Positions 44,108 to 56,056 of a stretch of 64,000 nucleotides of DNA are shown here, one piece after another; positions within the stretch are counted from its first letter, which is position 1; each line of letters begins with the position of its first letter. The position numbers were made by a program, and so were the translations under genes. The stretch covers positions 1 to 64,000 of the forward strand of contig NZ_JAMTCT010000023.1 in NCBI RefSeq assembly GCF_024171995.1. Direction: 5' to 3'. The notes below the pieces were generated by a model that had not been told where the DNA came from, did not search any database, and saw only the letters and a list, made by a program, of their open reading frames with translations. Source of the DNA: Promicromonospora umidemergens. Lineage in GTDB: Bacteria > Actinomycetota > Actinomycetes > Actinomycetales > Cellulomonadaceae.

Positions 44108-45407
44108 GGACCTCCTTTCCGAACCGCTTGGACGGGGGCAGCTTCTCGCCGGGCAGCGGCGGCACCGGGAACCCGCCGGCGAAGGCGTCGACGGGCTCCT
44201 TGTCCTTCTCTGCGGACACGTCCGTGCCCGGTGGCGCTTCCTTCTTCTCCGGCCAGAACCACATGATCGCGATGAAGACGACGGCGGCCCCGACGATCCA
44301 TGGGATGAAGTCCAGGAAGGTCACGCCCTGCACGCGCTGCAGCCACTGCACGACGGCCAGCACGACGACCCAGCCCAGCGCGACCGGGATGAGGACCTTC
44401 CAGCCGAACACCATGAACTGGTCGTAGCGCAGGCGCAGCAGCGTGCCGCGCACCCACACGAAGACGAACATGACTGCCCAGAGCTTCACCAGGAACCAGA
44501 TGATGGGCAGCCAGCCCTCGTTGAGGGCACCGCCGAGGAACGCGTCGGGCACCGGTGCCCGCCAGCCGCCCAGGAAGAGCGTCACGCAGACGGCGGAGAC
44601 GTTGAGCATGTTGATGTACTCCGCCAGGAAGAACCAGGCGAACTTCATCGACGAGTACTCGGTCATGTAGCCGGAGACGAGCTCGCCCTCGGCCTCGGGC
44701 AGGTCGAACGGCAGGCGGTTCGTCTCGCCGATCATCGAGATCACGTAGATCACGAACGCGGGAGCCAGCGGGATGAACCACCAGATCTGCGTCTGGCTGT
44801 CCACGATCTGCGACGTCGACATCGACCCCGCCATGATGAACACGCTCACCAGCGACAGGCCCATCGCGAGCTCGTAGCTGATGACCTGCGCCGTCGAACG
44901 CACGGCACCGAGCAGCGGGTACGTGGAGCCGGAGGCCCAGCCGCCCAGGACGATGCCGTAGACACCGAGCGACGCGGCGGCCAGCACGTACAGCACCGCC
45001 ACCGGGAAGTCGGTGAGCTGCGCCGGCGTGGTCCAGTCGGTCCAGAAGAACGACAGGCTCGGCCCGAACGGGATCACTGCGAACACGAGCAGCGAGCAGA
45101 ACACCGAGATCATCGGCGCCAGGAGGTACACGAACCGGTCGGCGCGCGTAACCGTGAGGTCCTCCTTGAGCAGGAGCTTCATGGCGTCGCCCAGCGACTG
45201 CAGCAGGCCGAACGGCCCGTGCCAGTTGGGCCCAGGGCGCACCTGCATGCGCGCTACCACCTTGCGCTCGAACCAGATGGCGAAGAGCACGCTGGTCAGC
45301 AGGAACACCACGATCAGCACAGCCTTCACGATGGAGGCCCAGATGGTCTCCTGCGAGAAGTCGGCGGTCACCCCAGGCGCCGCGGCAGCCAGAGTCAGGG
45401 GATTCAC
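44097..45407 (-). CDS. nuoH: NADH-quinone oxidoreductase subunit H
   Basis: The 436-residue quinone-site subunit has about eight helices and the conserved loops [15 protein letters not shown] near residue 50 and [14 protein letters not shown] around 240, which line the quinone chamber. A cytoplasmic C-terminal extension rich in Lys, Pro and Glu makes it longer than the 325-residue Escherichia coli protein. GTG start in GTGA overlap with nuoG. Confidence 0.95.
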   Translation of the reverse strand: MNPLTLAAAAPGVTADFSQETIWASIVKAVLIVVFLLTSVLFAIWFERKVVARMQVRPGPNWHGPFGLLQSLGDAMKLLLKEDLTVTRADRFVYLLAPMISVFCSLLVFAVIPFGPSLSFFWTDWTTPAQLTDFPVAVLYVLAAASLGVYGIVLGGWASGSTYPLLGAVRSTAQVISYELAMGLSLVSVFIMAGSMSTSQIVDSQTQIWWFIPLAPAFVIYVISMIGETNRLPFDLPEAEGELVSGYMTEYSSMKFAWFFLAEYINMLNVSAVCVTLFLGGWRAPVPDAFLGGALNEGWLPIIWFLVKLWAVMFVFVWVRGTLLRLRYDQFMVFGWKVLIPVALGWVVVLAVVQWLQRVQGVTFLDFIPWIVGAAVVFIAIMWFWPEKKEAPPGTDVSAEKDKEPVDAFAGGFPVPPLPGEKLPPSKRFGKEVHGE

Positions 45408-48006
45408 AGGGCTTTCCCTTCCGAGTTGTCAGACGTGCGGGTCACCGGGGTGACCTGGGTGTCCGACACGTGGGGGGCGACGGTGACGAGGTCGCCGGCC
45501 GCCGCACCGAGCGTCTCGTGCACGCGGCAGCCCGCGCTGTTGAGCGGCAGCCACACGACGCCGTCGACCATTCCGTCGGTCACCACCGCCGGCACGCCGA
45601 TGGCGCCGCGCTGCGTGCTGACGGTGACCTCGTCGCCGTCGGCCACGCCGAAGGCGGCCGCCGTGGCGGCGGACAGGCGAGCGACGGGCAGCTTGGCCGT
45701 GCCGGCGAGGAACTGCTCGCCGTCCTGGCCGCGCCCCACGTCCAGCTGGAGACGCCAGGTGGCGAGCACCGCCTGCCCGGGCCGGATCGACGGCGGCCCT
45801 GTCGGCACGCCGCGCTGGACCCGCAGCCGGTCCCCGTCCCAGGCGCCGCGCTGCGTCATGGCGATGGAGAGGTGGGCCTCGGTCGGCGACGCCGCCTGCA
45901 GGTCCACGCCGAGGTGCTGGGCCAGCACGTGCAGCACGCGGTGGTCGGGCAGGGCGCTCGACTCGAGCGCCGCACCGAAGGACCGCACGCGGCCCTCCCA
46001 GTTCCAGTACGAGCCGGCACGCTCGACGGGCGGCGCGACGGGCAGCACGACGTCGGCCCGCTCGGTCACCTCCGAGGCCCGCACCTCCAGGCTCACCACG
46101 AACCCGGCGGCATCGAGCGCCGCGCGCGCGGCGGCCGGGTCGGGCAGGTCGGCGAGCTCGACGCCGCCGATGATCGCCCCGCCCAGCGCACCGTCGACCA
46201 GCGCCGCGAGGATGCCGGTGGTGTCGCGACCCGGGGTGCCCGGGACCTCACCGCCCCAGGCCTCGGCGATCTGGGCGCGTGCGGCGGCGTCCGCGACCGG
46301 GCGACCGCCCGGCAGCAGCTCGGGCAGCAGGCCCGCCTCGACGCCGCCACGCTCACCCGCACGGCGCGGGATCCACGCGAGCCGTGCGCCGGTCGCCTCG
46401 GCGAGGCCGAGGGCCGCCGCGTAGGCGCCCGGCGAGCCCGCGAGGCGCTCGCCCACGAGGATCACGGCGCCCGGCTGGGCCAGGGCGCCGGTGTCGATGC
46501 CCGAGCCCTCGGGGGCGAGGCTCGTGGTCAGGCTGGTCAGCCACTCCGCCTCGGTACCGGGCGCGGCCGGCAGCAGCGTGCCGTCCAGGCGGGTCAGGCC
46601 GCGCGTGGCGTAGGGGGCGATCGAGAAGACCTTCGTCTTCGCCGGCCCCTGCGTCCCCTTGCGCAGCCGCAGGAACGTGATGCCTGCCTCCTCCTCGGCC
46701 TCCAGGCCGACGAGGAGCACCGCGGGCGCCTGCTCCAGGTCGCCGAACGTCACGCCGACGCCCGACCCCGCCACGACGTGGGCCAGGAACGCCGCCTCCT
46801 CGGCGGAGTGCACGCGAGCGCGCTGGTCGACGTCGTTGGTCCCGAGCGCCGTGCGCGCGAAGCGTGACCAGGCGAAGGCGTCCTCGACGGTGAGCCGGCC
46901 ACCCGGCAGCACGCCGACGCCGCCGGCCTGCCTGGCCTTGGCCAGCCCGGCCGCAGCGATCTCGAGGGCCTCGACCCAGGAAGCGGGGCGTAGCGTCCCG
47001 CCCTCCCGGACCAGCGGCGTCGTAATGCGGTCCGTCGCGGTCTGCCAGGTGAACGCGAAGCGGTCCTTGTCGGTGATCCACTCCTCGTTGACGACCGGGT
47101 CCTCGCCCGACAGGCGGCGCAGCACCTGGCCACGGCGGTGGTCGATACGGATCGCCGAGCCGCAGGAGTCGTGCTCGGCGATGCTCTCCGTGCTGACCAG
47201 GTCGAACGGCCGCGAGCGGAACCGGTAGCCCGCGCCCGTGAGCGCGCCCACCGGGCAGATCTGCACGGTGTTGCCGGAGTAGTAGGAGGAGAACGGCCGA
47301 CCGGAGGTGTCGGTGGTGGCCTCCCCGACCGGGCGGTCGACGGGCCCGGTGCTGGACTCGGCCCCGGCGAACCCGAGCACGTCCTCGTCGAACCGGCCGA
47401 TCTGCTGGTGCGCGCCGCGGTCCTGGAGCGCGATGAACGCGTCGCCGGCGATCTCCTCGCTGAACCGGGTGCAGCGCTGGCACAGCACGCAGCGCTCACG
47501 GTCCAGCAGGATCTGCGTGGACAGGGCGATCGGCTTGGGGAACGTGCGCTTGACGTCGACGAACCGCGTGTCCGTGCGGCCGTTCGACATCGCCTGGTTC
47601 TGCAGGGGGCACTCGCCGCCCTTGTCGCACACCGGGCAGTCCAGCGGGTGGTTCATGAGCAGCAGCTCCATGACCCCCTGCTGGGCCTTGTCCGCGACGG
47701 CGGACGTGTGCTGCGTCTTGACGATCATCCCGGGCGCGACCGTCATGGTGCAGGACGCCTGCGGCTTCGGCATGGGCCGGACGTTGCCCTCGCGGTCCGG
47801 CATGGAGACCTCGACGAGGCACTGCCGGCAGGCGCCAGCGGGCGCCAGGAGCGGGTGGTCGCAGAACCGCGGGATCTGGATCCCTGCCTGCTCCGCGGCC
47901 CGGATGATCAGCGTGCCCTTCGGGACGCTGACCTCCGTGCCGTCGATGGTGAAGGTGACCAGATCGGCCGGTACGGCCTCGGTCTTCGGGTTGTTCGTGG
48001 TGACGG

Positions 48007-48010
<4 letters not shown>
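45404..48010 (-). CDS. nuoG: NADH-quinone oxidoreductase subunit G
   Basis: The ATG at 48010 overlaps the nuoF stop, giving 868 residues; the open frame farther upstream is a shadow of nuoF. The N-terminus is a 2Fe-2S domain (CDHPLL ... [10 protein letters not shown], about 38-55), followed by a His-Cys and two 4Fe-4S motifs ([20 protein letters not shown]) and the molybdopterin-like fold of the hydrophilic arm. The C-terminal half is Ala/Gly-rich, as in actinobacterial NuoG. Confidence 0.95.
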
Positions 48011-49349
<1,339 letters not shown>

Positions 49350-49353
<4 letters not shown>

Positions 49354-50165
49354 TTCGCGTCCTCTCCGGGCTTCTTGTCCTTGCCGACCTGGGTGTCGGC
49401 CGGCGTCGTCGGCTTGCGAGCGGCGCTCGACCCGGGCTCGCCCGTGATGGTCTCGCCCGGCTTGTCGGGCGTCGACGACGACGGGCCTTCGGGCGCCGTC
49501 CAGCCGCGCTCGCGGGCGATCCGCAGGCCGGCGAGCGTCGGCTCGCCCGTGCCCGCGTCCTCGTCGGCGCGTCCGTCGGAGAACCCGGCCAGGACCCGGC
49601 TCATCTGCTTGAACGAGCACACCGACGCGGCGCCCCTGGTCGGGGCGACGTCCTCGCCGAGGCGCAGCCTGTCCGCGAGCGCCGTCGCCGTCCCAGGGGT
49701 CTGGTTGTCGAAGAACTCCCAGTTGACCATCACGACGGGCGCGTAGTCGCAGGCCGCGTTGCACTCGACGCGTTCGAGGGTGATCGCCCCGTCGTCGGTG
49801 GTCTCGTCGTGCCCGACGCCGAGGTGCTCGCTCAGCTCGTCGAAGATGGCGTCGCCGCCCATCACCGCGCACAGCGTGTTGGTGCAGACGCCGACGGTGT
49901 AGGTGCCGTTCGGGTGCCGCTTGTACTGGGTGTAGAAGGTGGCGACCGCCGAGACCTCCGCCGCGGTGATGCCGAGCATCTCGGCGCAGAAGAGGATGCC
50001 GTCCCTGCTCACGTAACCGTCGATCGACTGCACGAGGTGCAGCATCGGCAGCAGGCCGGAGCGCGGGTTCGGGTAGCGCTCCATGATCGCCGTGGCGTCG
50101 GCGGTGAGCGTCGCCAGGGTCTCGCCGTCGTAACGGGTCCTGGTCTGCACGGGTTCTGCCGTCAT
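49350..50165 (-). CDS. nuoE: NADH-quinone oxidoreductase subunit E (2Fe-2S)
   Basis: The ATG at 50165 overlaps the nuoD stop. The first 170 of 271 residues form the thioredoxin-like 2Fe-2S domain with the C-x4-C (CTNTLC) and C-x3-C (CNAAC) ligands. A hydrophilic C-terminal extension of about 90 residues rich in Pro, Ser, Thr and Asp is absent from standard NuoE, parallel to the tails on NuoH, NuoI and NuoJ. Confidence 0.95.
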
Positions 50166-51517
50166 CGGTCCACACCTCCCAGCACGGGGTCCAGCGACGC
50201 GACGGCGACGACGACGTCGGCCACCTGGCCGCCCTCGCACATCACGGACACGCCCTGGAGGTTGTTGAACGAGGGGTCGCGGAAGTGCGCGCGGTAGGGG
50301 CGGGTGCCGCCGTCGGACACGACGTGCACGCCCAGCTCGCCCCGCGGGTGCTCCACGGTCTGCCATGCCTGGCCGACGGGGACGCGGAAGCCCTCGGTGA
50401 CCAGCTTGAAGTGGTGGATCAGGGCCTCCATGGAGGTGCCCATGATCTTCTTGATGTGCTCCAGCGAGTTGCCCTGGCCGTCGCCGCCGACGGCGAGCTG
50501 GGCGGGCCAGGCGATCTTCTTGTCGGCCACCATGACCGGCTCGCCCTCTGTGCGGTCGAGCCGCTCCATGGCCTGCTCGACGATCTTCAGGGACTGGTAG
50601 CACTCCTCGATGCGGAGGACCACGCGGTCGTAGCAGTCGGCGCCCTTCGCGGTGGGGACGTCGAAGTCGTACGTCTCGTAGCCGCAGTACGGGTTGTCCT
50701 TGCGGACGTCGTACGGCAGGCCGGTGGAGCGCAGCACAGGTCCGGTGATGGCGAGCGCCATGCAGCCGGAGAGGTTCAGGACGCCGACGTCGGTGAGGCG
50801 CGCCTTGAAGATCGGGTTGGCGAGCATGAGGTCGGACAGCTGCTTGAGGTAGCCGCGCACGTTCTTCAACGCCGCGCGCGCCTGGGTGGTGAACCCTTCG
50901 GGCGTGTCCACCGCGACTCCGCCGGGGCGGATGTACGCGTGGTTCATGCGCAGGCCGGTGACGGCCTCGAACAGGCGCAGGATCTCCTCGCGGGCGGTGA
51001 ACCCGACGGTCATCACGGTGGTGGCGCCCATCTCGTTGCCGCCGGTGCCGAGACAGACCAGGTGGGAGGCGATCCGGTTGAGCTCCATCATCAGGACCCG
51101 GATCACGGAGGCGCGCTCAGGCACGTCGTCGGTGATGCCGAGGAGCTTCTCGACCGCCAGGCAGTACGCGGCCTCCTGGAACAGGGGCGCCACGTAGTCC
51201 ATGCGGGTACAGAACGTGGTGCCCTGCGTCCACGTCCGGAACTCCATGTTCTTCTCGATGCCGGTGTGGAGGTAGCCGATGCCCGCGCGGGCCTCGGTGA
51301 CGGTCTCGCCGTCGATCTCCAGCATCAGGCGCAGCACCCCGTGCGTGGACGGATGCTGCGGCCCCATGTTGACGACGATCCGCTCCTCGCCGATCGCCTC
51401 GCGCGCGATGTCGTCCCAGTCGCCGTCGCCGTAGGCCTCGAAGGCACGGACCGTCGACGACATGTCCTCGTTGCCCGCTGGCCTGGTGGCGTGCGGGGCA
51501 GCGGCGGGAGCGCTCAT
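50162..51517 (-). CDS. nuoD: NADH-quinone oxidoreductase subunit D
   Basis: The 451-residue subunit resembles the 49-kDa protein that forms the quinone site with Nuo[14 protein letters not shown] (about 50-62) carries the conserved His, and [14 protein letters not shown] is present. ATGA overlap with nuoC. The N-terminal 30 residues are lineage-specific Ala/Pro-rich sequence. Confidence 0.96.
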   Translation of the reverse strand: MSAPAAAPHATRPAGNEDMSSTVRAFEAYGDGDWDDIAREAIGEERIVVNMGPQHPSTHGVLRLMLEIDGETVTEARAGIGYLHTGIEKNMEFRTWTQGTTFCTRMDYVAPLFQEAAYCLAVEKLLGITDDVPERASVIRVLMMELNRIASHLVCLGTGGNEMGATTVMTVGFTAREEILRLFEAVTGLRMNHAYIRPGGVAVDTPEGFTTQARAALKNVRGYLKQLSDLMLANPIFKARLTDVGVLNLSGCMALAITGPVLRSTGLPYDVRKDNPYCGYETYDFDVPTAKGADCYDRVVLRIEECYQSLKIVEQAMERLDRTEGEPVMVADKKIAWPAQLAVGGDGQGNSLEHIKKIMGTSMEALIHHFKLVTEGFRVPVGQAWQTVEHPRGELGVHVVSDGGTRPYRAHFRDPSFNNLQGVSVMCEGGQVADVVVAVASLDPVLGGVDR

Positions 51518-52269
51518 GAGTAGCTCCTCCTCGTGTCCGGCGGGGGCACCGTGGCCCCCTTGTACTCGACGGGGATGCCGCCGAGCGGGTAGTCCTTGCG
51601 CTGCGGGTGACCCACCCAGTCGTCCGGCATCTCGATGCGGGTCAGGGCGGGGTGACCGTCGAAGACGATCCCGAAGAAGTCGTACGCCTCGCGCTCGTGC
51701 CAGTCGTTGGACGGGTACACGGACGTGGTCGACGGGATGTGCGGGTCGTCATCCGACGCCGTGACCTCCAGCCGCAGCCGGCGCGAGTGCGTGATCGAGG
51801 CCAGGTGGTAGACCGCGTGCAGCTCACGTCCGGCGTCGTGCGGGTAGTGCACGCCGCTGACACCGAGCGACAGCTCGAACCGCAGGTCCTGGTCGTCACG
51901 CAGCGCCCGGCAGACGGCGACGACGTGCTCGCGGGCGACGTCGATCGTCAGCTCAGCGCGCTGCGCGTCCGCGCTGTCGGCGCCGTGCAGGTCCACGACC
52001 ACCTTCTCGATCGCCTCCTGAGGCGGCACGCCCGCCTCGTCCAGCACCTCGGTCAGGACGTCGATCACCTGGTCGAACCAGCTCCCGTACGGCCGCGACG
52101 ACGCAGCGGGCATCGCCACCGGGGTGACCAGGCCGCCGTAGCCGGACGTGTCGCCAGAACCGTCAGCGCCGAACATCCCGCGCTTCACCTCGACGAGCTC
52201 GAGCGTGGTGGCGTCCGCGGGGGCCTGGAGGGCCGAACCCTGGTCACCGCCCGGCGTGACGTCGCTCAT
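51514..52269 (-). CDS. nuoC: NADH-quinone oxidoreductase subunit C
   Basis: The 251-residue 30-kDa-type subunit has the C-terminal signature [20 protein letters not shown] and [11 protein letters not shown]-like end residues, and binds NuoD. The N-terminal 80 residues are more variable. It overlaps nuoB (ATGA) upstream and nuoD downstream. Confidence 0.95.
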   Translation of the reverse strand: MSDVTPGGDQGSALQAPADATTLELVEVKRGMFGADGSGDTSGYGGLVTPVAMPAASSRPYGSWFDQVIDVLTEVLDEAGVPPQEAIEKVVVDLHGADSADAQRAELTIDVAREHVVAVCRALRDDQDLRFELSLGVSGVHYPHDAGRELHAVYHLASITHSRRLRLEVTASDDDPHIPSTTSVYPSNDWHEREAYDFFGIVFDGHPALTRIEMPDDWVGHPQRKDYPLGGIPVEYKGATVPPPDTRRSYS

Positions 52270-52817
52270 CGCAGCAGCCCCTTCATCTCGAAGGTGGGCG
52301 TTGCCTCCATCGCGGCGGCCTCGGCCGCGCGCGCCGCCTCGATCCGGTTCACGCCGAGCGGCGCGCTCTGGATCTGGTCGTGCAGCCCGAGGATCGCGTT
52401 GATCAGCATCTCAGGACGCGGCGGACAACCGGGCAGGTAGATGTCGACCGGGATCACGTGGTCGACACCCTGCACGATCGCGTAGTTGTTGAACATCCCG
52501 CCCGACGACGCGCACACACCCATCGAGAGCACCCACTTGGGCTCGCTCATCTGGTCGTACACCTGGCGCACGACCGGGGCCATCTTCTGGCTCACCCGGC
52601 CCGCCACGATCATCAGGTCGGCCTGCCGCGGCGACGCACGGAACACCTCCATGCCGAACCGCGAGAGGTCGAACCGCGACGCACCCGCCGCCATCATCTC
52701 GATGGCGCAGCAGGCCAGGCCGAACGTGACCGGCCACACCGAAGCCTTGCGCAGGTACCCGGCGAGATCCTCGATCGTCGTCAGCAGGAAACCTGACGGT
52801 GCTTCCTCGACACCCAT
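52266..52817 (-). CDS. nuoB: NADH-quinone oxidoreductase subunit B (terminal 4Fe-4S N2)
   Basis: The ATG at 52817 with GGAGGGG just upstream gives 183 residues; the longer open frame is a shadow. The N2 cluster ligands are visible: the CC pair ([10 protein letters not shown]), the Cys in [10 protein letters not shown] and the Cys in LPGCPPRPE. It donates electrons to menaquinone at the NuoD/H interface. Confidence 0.97.
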   Translation of the reverse strand: MGVEEAPSGFLLTTIEDLAGYLRKASVWPVTFGLACCAIEMMAAGASRFDLSRFGMEVFRASPRQADLMIVAGRVSQKMAPVVRQVYDQMSEPKWVLSMGVCASSGGMFNNYAIVQGVDHVIPVDIYLPGCPPRPEMLINAILGLHDQIQSAPLGVNRIEAARAAEAAAMEATPTFEMKGLLR

Positions 52818-52891
52818 GTCCCCTCCTTGCTGCCGGGACCAGCCCGGCGTCGCTGCACGGCACCTGGCGGCGCCGCGCATGAAGTTGTTGG

Positions 52892-53251
52892 TCAGACCCA
52901 GTCGAATCCGCCGCGGCGCCACTCGTAGACGAACGGCACGGTGATCAACGCCAGGAACGCCAGCATCGCCACCAGGCCGAACGTCGCGAGCGTCGTGAAG
53001 TCCACGGCCCACGGGTAGAGAAAGACGACCTCGATGTCGAAGACGATGAATGTCATCGCCACCAGGTAGTACTTGATCGGCAGCCGCCCACCGCCCACCG
53101 CGTGCGGCGTCGGCTCGATGCCGCACTCGTACGAGTCGAGCTTGGCCCGGTTGTAGCGCTTGGGACCGATGACGGCGCTCGCGGCGACACCACCGAGCGC
53201 CAGGACTGCCCCGATCGCCATGAGGATCAGGATGGGTACGTAGGGGTTCAT
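52892..53251 (-). CDS. nuoA: NADH-quinone oxidoreductase subunit A
   Basis: This 119-residue three-helix membrane subunit has the loop [10 protein letters not shown], with the Cys-Gly-Ile/Glu characteristic of NuoA, and [14 protein letters not shown] in helix 2. AAGGGCA precedes the ATG. It follows the menJ stop after 76 bp and begins the nuo run. Confidence 0.96.
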   Translation of the reverse strand: MNPYVPILILMAIGAVLALGGVAASAVIGPKRYNRAKLDSYECGIEPTPHAVGGGRLPIKYYLVAMTFIVFDIEVVFLYPWAVDFTTLATFGLVAMLAFLALITVPFVYEWRRGGFDWV

Positions 53252-53298
53252 GCTGTGCCCTTCATGGACGACGTGCCCTTCGGATACGTGCTGCGCAG

Positions 53299-53329
53299 CG
53301 TGGGAATACTGCTCGTGGGGATACTGCTC
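53299..53329. repeat. 15-bp tandem duplication at the menJ-nuoA junction
   Basis: Two units of GTGGGxATACTGCTC sit head to tail and end at the menJ stop codon. The unit is too small to judge as regulatory. Together with the rest of the 76-bp gap it shows no clear promoter, so menJ and nuoA are probably cotranscribed. Confidence 0.5.
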
Positions 53330-54638
53330 ATGAGCTCGGGACCACCCTGGTCAGGCCGGCGATGACGCGGTCGACCCAGTCGCCGCCCTGTGGCTCGTAG
53401 CAGTCGGACAGGAGCTTGAGCGTGAACTGCATGACGACCTTGCGCGGCAGCCCGTACCTGACGCACAGGCGCATGATCTCGGGGTGCTCGATGAGCCGCA
53501 CGAACCAGCGGCCCAGCGTGTAGTAGCCGCCGAGGTCCTCGCGCATGCGGTCGGCGTAGGTACCGAGCGTGGCCTCGCGGGCCGCGTCGGTGCTCTTGTG
53601 GCGGGCCTGGCTGATCGCCTCTGCGGCGACGCGGCCGGCCTGCAGCCCGTAGGCGATGCCCTCGCCGTTGAACGGGCTCACCATGCCGGCGGAGTCACCG
53701 GCCAGGAGCACTCCGTCCGCGTACAGCGGGCCACGGTTGTAGCCCATGGGCAGGGCCGCGCCGCGGATCGGGCCGCGCTCCGGCTCGTGCACCAGGTCCC
53801 AGCCCTCGGGGGCGCTCTTGGCCAGCCAGGTCTCCATGAGACGCCGGTAGTCGATACCCGCCTTGGACTGGCGGGCGGGCGTGGAGTGCACGCTGCCGAG
53901 GCCGACGTTCACCGTGCCGTCGCCGAGCGGGAAGATCCAGCCGTAGCCGGGCAGGAGGGCGCTCTTGCCCGGCTCGCCGTCCCACAGCTCGAGGTGGGAC
54001 TCCATGAACGGGTCCTCGTGGCGCGGGGTGCGGTAGTAGGCCCGGACGGCGGTGCCCATGGGCCGGTCGTCGCGACGCTCCCGCCCGACGGCGAGACCGA
54101 AGCGCGAGCTGACACCGTCGGCCGCGACCACGACCGGGGCGCGCAGCTCCTTCACCGGGCCCTCGGCCCGGCCGCGGGCGTCGAGCGACTGGGCGGTGAC
54201 GCCGACCACGCGGCCGTCGTCGTCGCGAACCGGTCCGGTGACCTTCGTGCGCTGCAGCAGCTTCGCGCCGCTCGCCTGCGCGTGCTGGGCCAGGGTGTGG
54301 TCCAGCGTCATCCGGGTACGCGCCATGCCGTAGCCCGGGTAGGTGGTGAGGCTCGGCCAGTCCAGCTCGTAGGAGCGGCCACCGCCGTGGACGCGCAGGC
54401 CGCGGTTGCGGATCCAGCCGTCCTCCTCGCGGGTGGGGACCCCCATGCGGACCAGCTCGGCGACGGCGCGCGGCGTCAGGCCGTCGCCGCAGATCTTGTC
54501 CCGCGGGAACTCGCCCTTCTCCAGGAGCAGCACGTCAAGACCCGCGGCCGCGCACCAGTGCGCGGTGGACGATCCGGCCGGACCGGCGCCCACCACGATG
54601 ACATCCGCGTCGTCGCGTCTTGCTGTACGCACGTTCAC
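53328..54638 (-). CDS. menJ: Geranylgeranyl reductase-family flavoprotein, probable menaquinone reductase MenJ
   Basis: The 436-residue FAD protein has an N-terminal Rossmann motif (VIVVGAGPAGSS), CGDGLTPRA, and the second FAD-contact GDSAGMVSPFNGEGIAYG near residue 300, as in geranylgeranyl reductases. In mycobacteria MenJ saturates one isoprene unit of menaquinone. Here it sits directly before nuoA and close to menG, with a chain-length synthase at the far end of the operon, which favours that role over chlorophyll or archaeal lipid reduction. GTG 54638 or GTG 54632 may be the start; the latter is better spaced from GGGGGT. A CRP-type site lies 74-91 bp upstream. Confidence 0.85.
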   Translation of the reverse strand: MNVRTARRDDADVIVVGAGPAGSSTAHWCAAAGLDVLLLEKGEFPRDKICGDGLTPRAVAELVRMGVPTREEDGWIRNRGLRVHGGGRSYELDWPSLTTYPGYGMARTRMTLDHTLAQHAQASGAKLLQRTKVTGPVRDDDGRVVGVTAQSLDARGRAEGPVKELRAPVVVAADGVSSRFGLAVGRERRDDRPMGTAVRAYYRTPRHEDPFMESHLELWDGEPGKSALLPGYGWIFPLGDGTVNVGLGSVHSTPARQSKAGIDYRRLMETWLAKSAPEGWDLVHEPERGPIRGAALPMGYNRGPLYADGVLLAGDSAGMVSPFNGEGIAYGLQAGRVAAEAISQARHKSTDAAREATLGTYADRMREDLGGYYTLGRWFVRLIEHPEIMRLCVRYGLPRKVVMQFTLKLLSDCYEPQGGDWVDRVIAGLTRVVPSS

Positions 54639-54711
54639 CCCCGTTGGGAACCCGCTGCTGGTCGGTGCTGACCATGCCGTGCGGGGTTGGTTCGGGCTTC
54701 CTGACAAGCCC

Positions 54712-54742
54712 TTGTGAACCCTGTCACAACACCGACACCCTA
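54712..54742 (-). promoter_or_regulatory. CRP/GlxR-type site and predicted menJ-nuo promoter
   Basis: TTGTGA-ACCCTG-TCACAA at 54712-54729 matches the CRP/GlxR consensus TGTGA-N6-TCACA in every half-site base. TAGGGT at 54737-54742 on the minus strand is a -10-like hexamer, which would put the start site at about 54730. The dyad would then cover the first 18 transcribed bases and act by repression. If a different promoter is used, the role could be activation. Confidence 0.5.
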
Positions 54743-54778
54743 GCCACACTTAGGGGGGATTGTGTAGGAAGGTTCCCC

Positions 54779-55000
54779 TTACTTTGGGGGCGGTGCCGAG
54801 GGCCGTGCACCGGCGATTCCCGCCGTGTGCGCCGCGATGGCGAGCTGCGTGCGGTTCTCCAGGCCGAGCTTGGCGAGCGCACTCGAGATGTGCGCCTTGA
54901 CCGAACCGTGCGACAGGTACAGGCTGCGAGCGATCTCCGCATTGCCAAGACCTTTCGCCACCGCGGCCGCGACCTGCCGCTCACGGTCGGTGAGCGGTAC
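54779..55000 (-). pseudogene. 5'-truncated LuxR-family regulator fragment
   Basis: A clean LuxR/GerE DNA-binding domain is read from LTDRERQVAAAVAKG to the end, with the recognition helix in GSVKAHISSALAKLG, then a short tail and TAA at 54779. Codons are strongly GC3-rich. Upstream of about 55000 the reading frame loses this bias and runs without ATG or GTG into menG. A receiver or sensor domain normally precedes such an HTH and is missing. This is most likely the 3' remnant of a response-regulator gene. Confidence 0.7.
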
Positions 55001-55111
55001 GAGGGCTCCCTCGACTGGCTCGAGTCGACGACGCTCAAGGGCGAGCAGGAGGCCAAGACACGACAGCAGAAGGAGCGCGCGGACCGGGTCGCCAAGAGCT
55101 CGGCCCGGTAG
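54991..55111 (+). pseudogene. 3' remnant of an unknown plus-strand gene
   Basis: From about 54991 to the TAG at 55111 a plus-strand frame shows near-perfect GC3 and a Lys/Glu/Arg-rich end (SLDWLESTTLKGEQEAK and beyond), like a helical C-terminal tail. No start precedes it, because just upstream lies the LuxR remnant on the other strand. It looks like the surviving end of a gene once divergent from the LuxR gene. The identity is unknown. Confidence 0.45.
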
Positions 55112-55152
55112 GACTTGTAGGACTTGGCCGGCCGGACTTGGCCCGGCCGGGC

Positions 55153-55848
55153 TCAGGCCGGCCGGACCGCCCGGTGCAGCGCCACGATTCCCCCGGACAC
55201 GTTGCGGTAGGCGGCGTGCTCCCAGCCCGCCTCGAGCAGCAGATGGGCGAGCTCGACCTGGGTGTGCCAGGTACGGATGGACTCGGCCAGGTAGTCGTAG
55301 GAGCCCTTCTCGCGGGTCACGGCGTTCGCCACCAGCGGCAGCGCGCGCACCAGGTACTCCTGGTAGACCTTCCGGAACGGCGCCCACGTGGGTGTGGAGA
55401 ACTCGCAGATCACCACACGCCCGCCGGGCCGGACGACGCGCAGCATCTCGCGCAGCGCGACGCTGGTGTCCGCGACGTTCCGCAGGCCGAAGCTGATGGT
55501 CACCGCGTCGAAGGACGCGTCGGCGAACGGCAGGCGCATGGCGTCGCCGGCGACGAACGGCAGGTCCGGCCGGCGCTCCTTGCCGACCTGCAGCATGCCG
55601 ATCGAGAAGTCGGACGGGACCACGAACGCGCCGTCGGCGGCGAAGGGCTCGCTGCTGGTACCGGTGCCCGCGGCGAGGTCGAGCACGCGCTCGCCCGGCA
55701 TCGCCGCGACCGCCTCGACCGTGAGCCGGCGCCAGCGCCGGTCCTGGCCCATGGAGATCAGGTCGTTCGTCAGGTCGTAGCGGGCGGCGATCCCGTCGAA
55801 CATCGACGCGACCTCGGCCGGCTTCTTTTCCAGGCTTGCGCGGGACAT
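55153..55848 (-). CDS. menG: Demethylmenaquinone methyltransferase
   Basis: The 231-residue SAM-dependent UbiE/MenG-type enzyme has [10 protein letters not shown] (motif I), the conserved [14 protein letters not shown] start, [14 protein letters not shown] and FGLRNVAD. It adds the C-2 methyl group to demethylmenaquinone, the last ring step. It lies between the menJ-nuo operon and the divergent menF, so three menaquinone genes are within 5 kb. Confidence 0.95.
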   Translation of the reverse strand: MSRASLEKKPAEVASMFDGIAARYDLTNDLISMGQDRRWRRLTVEAVAAMPGERVLDLAAGTGTSSEPFAADGAFVVPSDFSIGMLQVGKERRPDLPFVAGDAMRLPFADASFDAVTISFGLRNVADTSVALREMLRVVRPGGRVVICEFSTPTWAPFRKVYQEYLVRALPLVANAVTREKGSYDYLAESIRTWHTQVELAHLLLEAGWEHAAYRNVSGGIVALHRAVRPA

Positions 55849-55900
55849 ACGGCCATAGTTTCACGCCCCGGCCGCGCACCCCGCGGCATACGAGACCAGG

Positions 55901-55964
55901 TGGTCGGCAATCCGTCAGGTAGTCGGCAGCCCGAGCTACCGACCATCTGACGTATTGCCGACCA
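55901..55964. repeat. Long imperfect palindrome between menG and menF
   Basis: Arms of about 31 bp begin and end with TGGTCGGCAAT and its complement, with a few mismatches. It lies in the divergent upstream region of menG and menF. It could be a dispersed palindromic repeat or a shared operator; its length and imperfection favour a repeat. The remaining gap (55849-56056) holds the menF -10-like TTATCCT at 56046-56052. Confidence 0.65.
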
Positions 55965-56056
55965 CAGCGCGCCCAGGCGCCGAGCCGGGGCGGCCGCGCC
56001 ACTGTGACCTCCGCTACGGGTCGCATCCGACGGCCGCCCCCGCGCTTATCCTGAGG

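Noticed and set aside
54620-54990. The plus-strand frame from 54620 as an intact gene of 163 codons
   Set aside because: Its first two thirds overlap the menJ leader and the LuxR HTH in antisense and show no coding bias; only the end from about 54991 looks coding.
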